From NCBI GenBank assembly GCA_007135435.1, contig SLIW01000332.1, positions 1 to 6,970 of the forward strand: a DNA stretch of 6,970 nt, written 5' to 3'. This DNA is from Natronomonas sp. Its GTDB lineage: Archaea; Halobacteriota; Halobacteria; Halobacteriales; Haloarculaceae. Within the stretch, counting starts at the first letter, position 1, and every line of letters starts with the position of its first letter. Position numbers and translations under genes: made by a program. The notes beneath the pieces are model-generated. The model did no database searches. It had not been told where the DNA came from and saw only the letters and a program-made list of their open reading frames with translations. Positions 6,034 through 6,970 of this stretch are shown here, piece after piece.

Positions 6034-6315
6034 TCACTCCTGGAAGGTCAGTCGACCGGCGCGCCACCCCTCGCGTAGGTGGGCCTTGCCGCAGTCGCTG
6101 CAGCGGTACTTCAGGTTGACCCGCTTGGTGGGCTTGTCGCCCCCGGGGACCTTCGAGAAGCGGCCGGCGTTGCCGATGACGGCCTTCCCTCGGCGGGTTC
6201 GGCGGGCGTCCCACTTCGTCCCCGACGAGCGACCCGCGCGGACCTTCTCGACCTCCACCTCGTTGTGGGTGTCGCAGTGCGGACAGTACGTGTTGAACCG
6301 GCGTGGCATCTCCAT
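6034..6315 (-). CDS. rpl44e: Ribosomal protein L44e (eL42)
   Basis: A 93-residue large-subunit protein found in archaea and eukaryotes that lies near the tRNA exit site. Zinc ligands are CPHC at residues 11-14 and CSDC at 72-75. The family signatures [13 protein letters not shown] (53-65) and [14 protein letters not shown] (76-89) are intact. The start [14 protein letters not shown] was preferred over the internal Met3 because the Haloarcula protein also begins with [10 protein letters not shown], and a TATA element lies about 29 bases upstream of this ATG. It is the first gene of the minus-strand cluster and is divergent from the 88-residue gene, with 150 bases between them. Confidence 0.96.
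   Translation of the reverse strand: MEMPRRFNTYCPHCDTHNEVEVEKVRAGRSSGTKWDARRTRRGKAVIGNAGRFSKVPGGDKPTKRVNLKYRCSDCGKAHLREGWRAGRLTFQE
6036..6041 (-). promoter_or_regulatory. Shine-Dalgarno sequence of rps27e inside rpl44e
   Basis: The minus strand reads AGGAGT, 5 to 10 bases before the rps27e ATG, spanning the last codons and stop of rpl44e (CAGGAGTGA). It marks rps27e as an internal, leadered gene of a polycistronic mRNA, in contrast with the leaderless starts nearby. Confidence 0.65.
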
Positions 6316-6340
6316 AGTACCGTCCGGTAGCGCGTCGCTG

Positions 6341-6348
6341 GTTAAAAC
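6341..6348 (-). promoter_or_regulatory. TATA element of rpl44e-rps27e
   Basis: The minus strand reads CCGTTTTAACC with the AT core centred about 29 bases before the ATG at 6315. Upstream on that strand comes a purine-rich GAAACCAAA that could contribute a TFB-recognition element. The predicted start site is within about three bases of the ATG, so a leaderless or nearly leaderless mRNA is expected. Confidence 0.65.
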
Positions 6349-6433
6349 GGGTTTGGTTTCCCCCGGTGGCAGTATCGCGTCGGGGTCCGATCACCGAGAC
6401 CGGGGGACGCGCGTCGAGGTATCCCCTTCGAAG

Positions 6434-6441
6434 CGCTTAAC
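6434..6441 (+). promoter_or_regulatory. TATA element of the 88-aa divergent gene
   Basis: CGCTTAACC is centred about 28 bases before the ATG at 6466, with GAAGC immediately upstream as a possible TFB-recognition element. No Shine-Dalgarno sequence is present, and a leaderless mRNA is predicted. It lies back to back with the rpl44e promoter, about 93 bases apart. Confidence 0.6.
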
Positions 6442-6465
6442 CCCGGTTCCGCCGAAACGCGCCCC

Positions 6466-6732
6466 ATGAAGCACCTCATCATCCACGGCGACCCGGGGAT
6501 CCGCAAGGGGGCCGTCATCGAACTCCACGGGGAGGAGTGGCTCTGCTTCAGCGTCGCCCGCCAGGGCGAGTACCACGGCCCCGAGCGCGTCCAGCTGTGG
6601 TGCGTCGTCGGGACGCCGGAGGAGACCGGAGACTTCGAGCGCCGGAACTTCGTGCCGATGCACCTCGACGTCGACACCGCGGACGCCGACGAGGTCGAGG
6701 TCGTGCGACCGAAGGGCGAGTTGACCGTCTGA
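6466..6732 (+). CDS. Small haloarchaeal protein, probably HAH_0734 family, function unknown
   Basis: An 88-residue protein that begins MKHLIIHGDPGIRKGAVIEL and contains VARQGEYHGPERVQLWCVVGT. From memory these match the haloarchaeal HAH_0734 family, which has no assigned function. The alternating hydrophobic pattern suggests a small, mostly beta cytosolic domain; the Trp, Phe and Cys residues sit in predicted strands, and no catalytic motif stands out. No signal peptide or membrane segment is present. The last four codons (Glu-Leu-Thr-Val) and the stop are the first copy of a 27-base tandem repeat that continues downstream, so the C-terminal tail may have been changed by the repeat. It diverges from rpl44e and carries its own TATA element. 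Reality of the gene is well supported; the family name is less certain. Confidence 0.85.
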   Translation: MKHLIIHGDPGIRKGAVIELHGEEWLCFSVARQGEYHGPERVQLWCVVGTPEETGDFERRNFVPMHLDVDTADADEVEVVRPKGELTV

Positions 6733-6852
6733 GCCGCCATCCCCGAGTTGACCGTCTGAGCCGCCATCCCCGAGTTGACCGTCTGAGCCGTGACCCTCGT
6801 GCTGACCGTCTGCACGGGCATCCTCACGCTGACCATCGGAGCCGCCATCGTC
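6718..6852. repeat. 27-nt tandem repeat overlapping the 3' end of the 88-aa gene
   Basis: Five units of 27 bases start at 6718, 6745, 6772, 6799 and 6826. The first two are identical (GAGTTGACCGTCTGAGCCGC followed by CATCCCC), the third diverges in its second half, and units four and five are more degenerate but keep CTGACC and GCATC/CCATC. Each of the first three units carries the GTC-TGA that ends the upstream gene. Confidence 0.88.
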
Positions 6853-6880
6853 GGGTAGCCCGTCCGCGTCGCCACCCCGA

Positions 6881-6889
6881 GTTCTTATA
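6881..6889. promoter_or_regulatory. Isolated TATA-like element near the right edge
   Basis: GTTCTTATAG is the only AT-rich island after the 27-nt array. On the plus strand it would start transcription near 6910-6915, but no open frame of note begins there (a GTG at 6912 meets TGA two codons later). It may serve a gene or RNA beyond the window. The rest of 6853-6970 shows nothing supportable. Confidence 0.3.
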
Positions 6890-6970
6890 GCAGGACGAGG
6901 CAACCGCCTGCGTGACCTGACGAGCCACCGGCGGCCACCCGGACGACTGCGGCCGGCCGCCGGCGCGGAG

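Noticed and set aside
5760..6119. Plus-strand frame of 119 residues opposite rps27e
   Set aside because: It overlaps a certain ribosomal protein gene antisense and lacks any recognisable feature.
6391..6903. 170-residue minus-strand frame with a GSDGQLGDG repeat
   Set aside because: It is antisense to the 88-aa gene; the peptide repeat merely reflects the 27-nt DNA array, and no promoter or family supports it.

Overview
The window looks like a chromosomal segment of a haloarchaeon (class Halobacteria). It is GC-rich, and its proteins are rich in Asp and Glu. It carries archaeal/eukaryotic-type translation genes (L44e, S27e, aIF2-alpha, Nop10), TATA-type promoters 25-30 bases upstream of start codons, and a Tat signal peptide. 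The species cannot be named from this sequence alone.

Layout from left to right. A 5'-truncated FAD-dependent oxidoreductase (1-931, +) converges on a run of minus-strand genes. Read in the direction of transcription from right to left, that run is rpl44e (6315-6034), rps27e (6031-5858), a Tat-exported hyperacidic protein (5579-4521), the aIF2-alpha gene (4389-3589), nop10 (3521-3339), a PAC2-family proteasome-assembly-chaperone-like protein (3041-2292), a 72-residue protein of unknown function (2100-1882), and a Mre11/SbcD-related metallophosphoesterase of the COG1407 type (1726-1010). A small haloarchaeal protein (6466-6732, +, probably the HAH_0734 family) diverges from rpl44e. The last 238 bases hold a 27-nt tandem repeat and an isolated TATA-like element but no supportable gene.

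The order rpl44e - rps27e - aif2a - nop10 - PAC2 is a well-known archaeal translation and RNA-modification cluster. Here rps27e and aif2a are separated by about 1.5 kb holding one gene for a 352-residue exported protein that is roughly half Asp/Glu. The cluster also appears split into several transcription units. Good TATA elements sit about 26-30 bases before the start codons of rpl44e, aif2a, PAC2 and the divergent small gene, which predicts almost leaderless mRNAs. rps27e instead has a Shine-Dalgarno sequence inside the end of rpl44e, and nop10 has no promoter of its own and should be read through from aif2a.

The most unusual content is repetitive DNA inside an otherwise conservative locus. 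There is an 11-nt tandem array between nop10 and PAC2, a 27-nt array that begins in the last codons of the divergent small gene and carries its stop codon, and in-frame 18-, 27- and 33-nt arrays inside the hyperacidic gene. No defence system, CRISPR array, insertion sequence, tRNA or rRNA was found. The hyperacidic exported protein is the best candidate for something undescribed.
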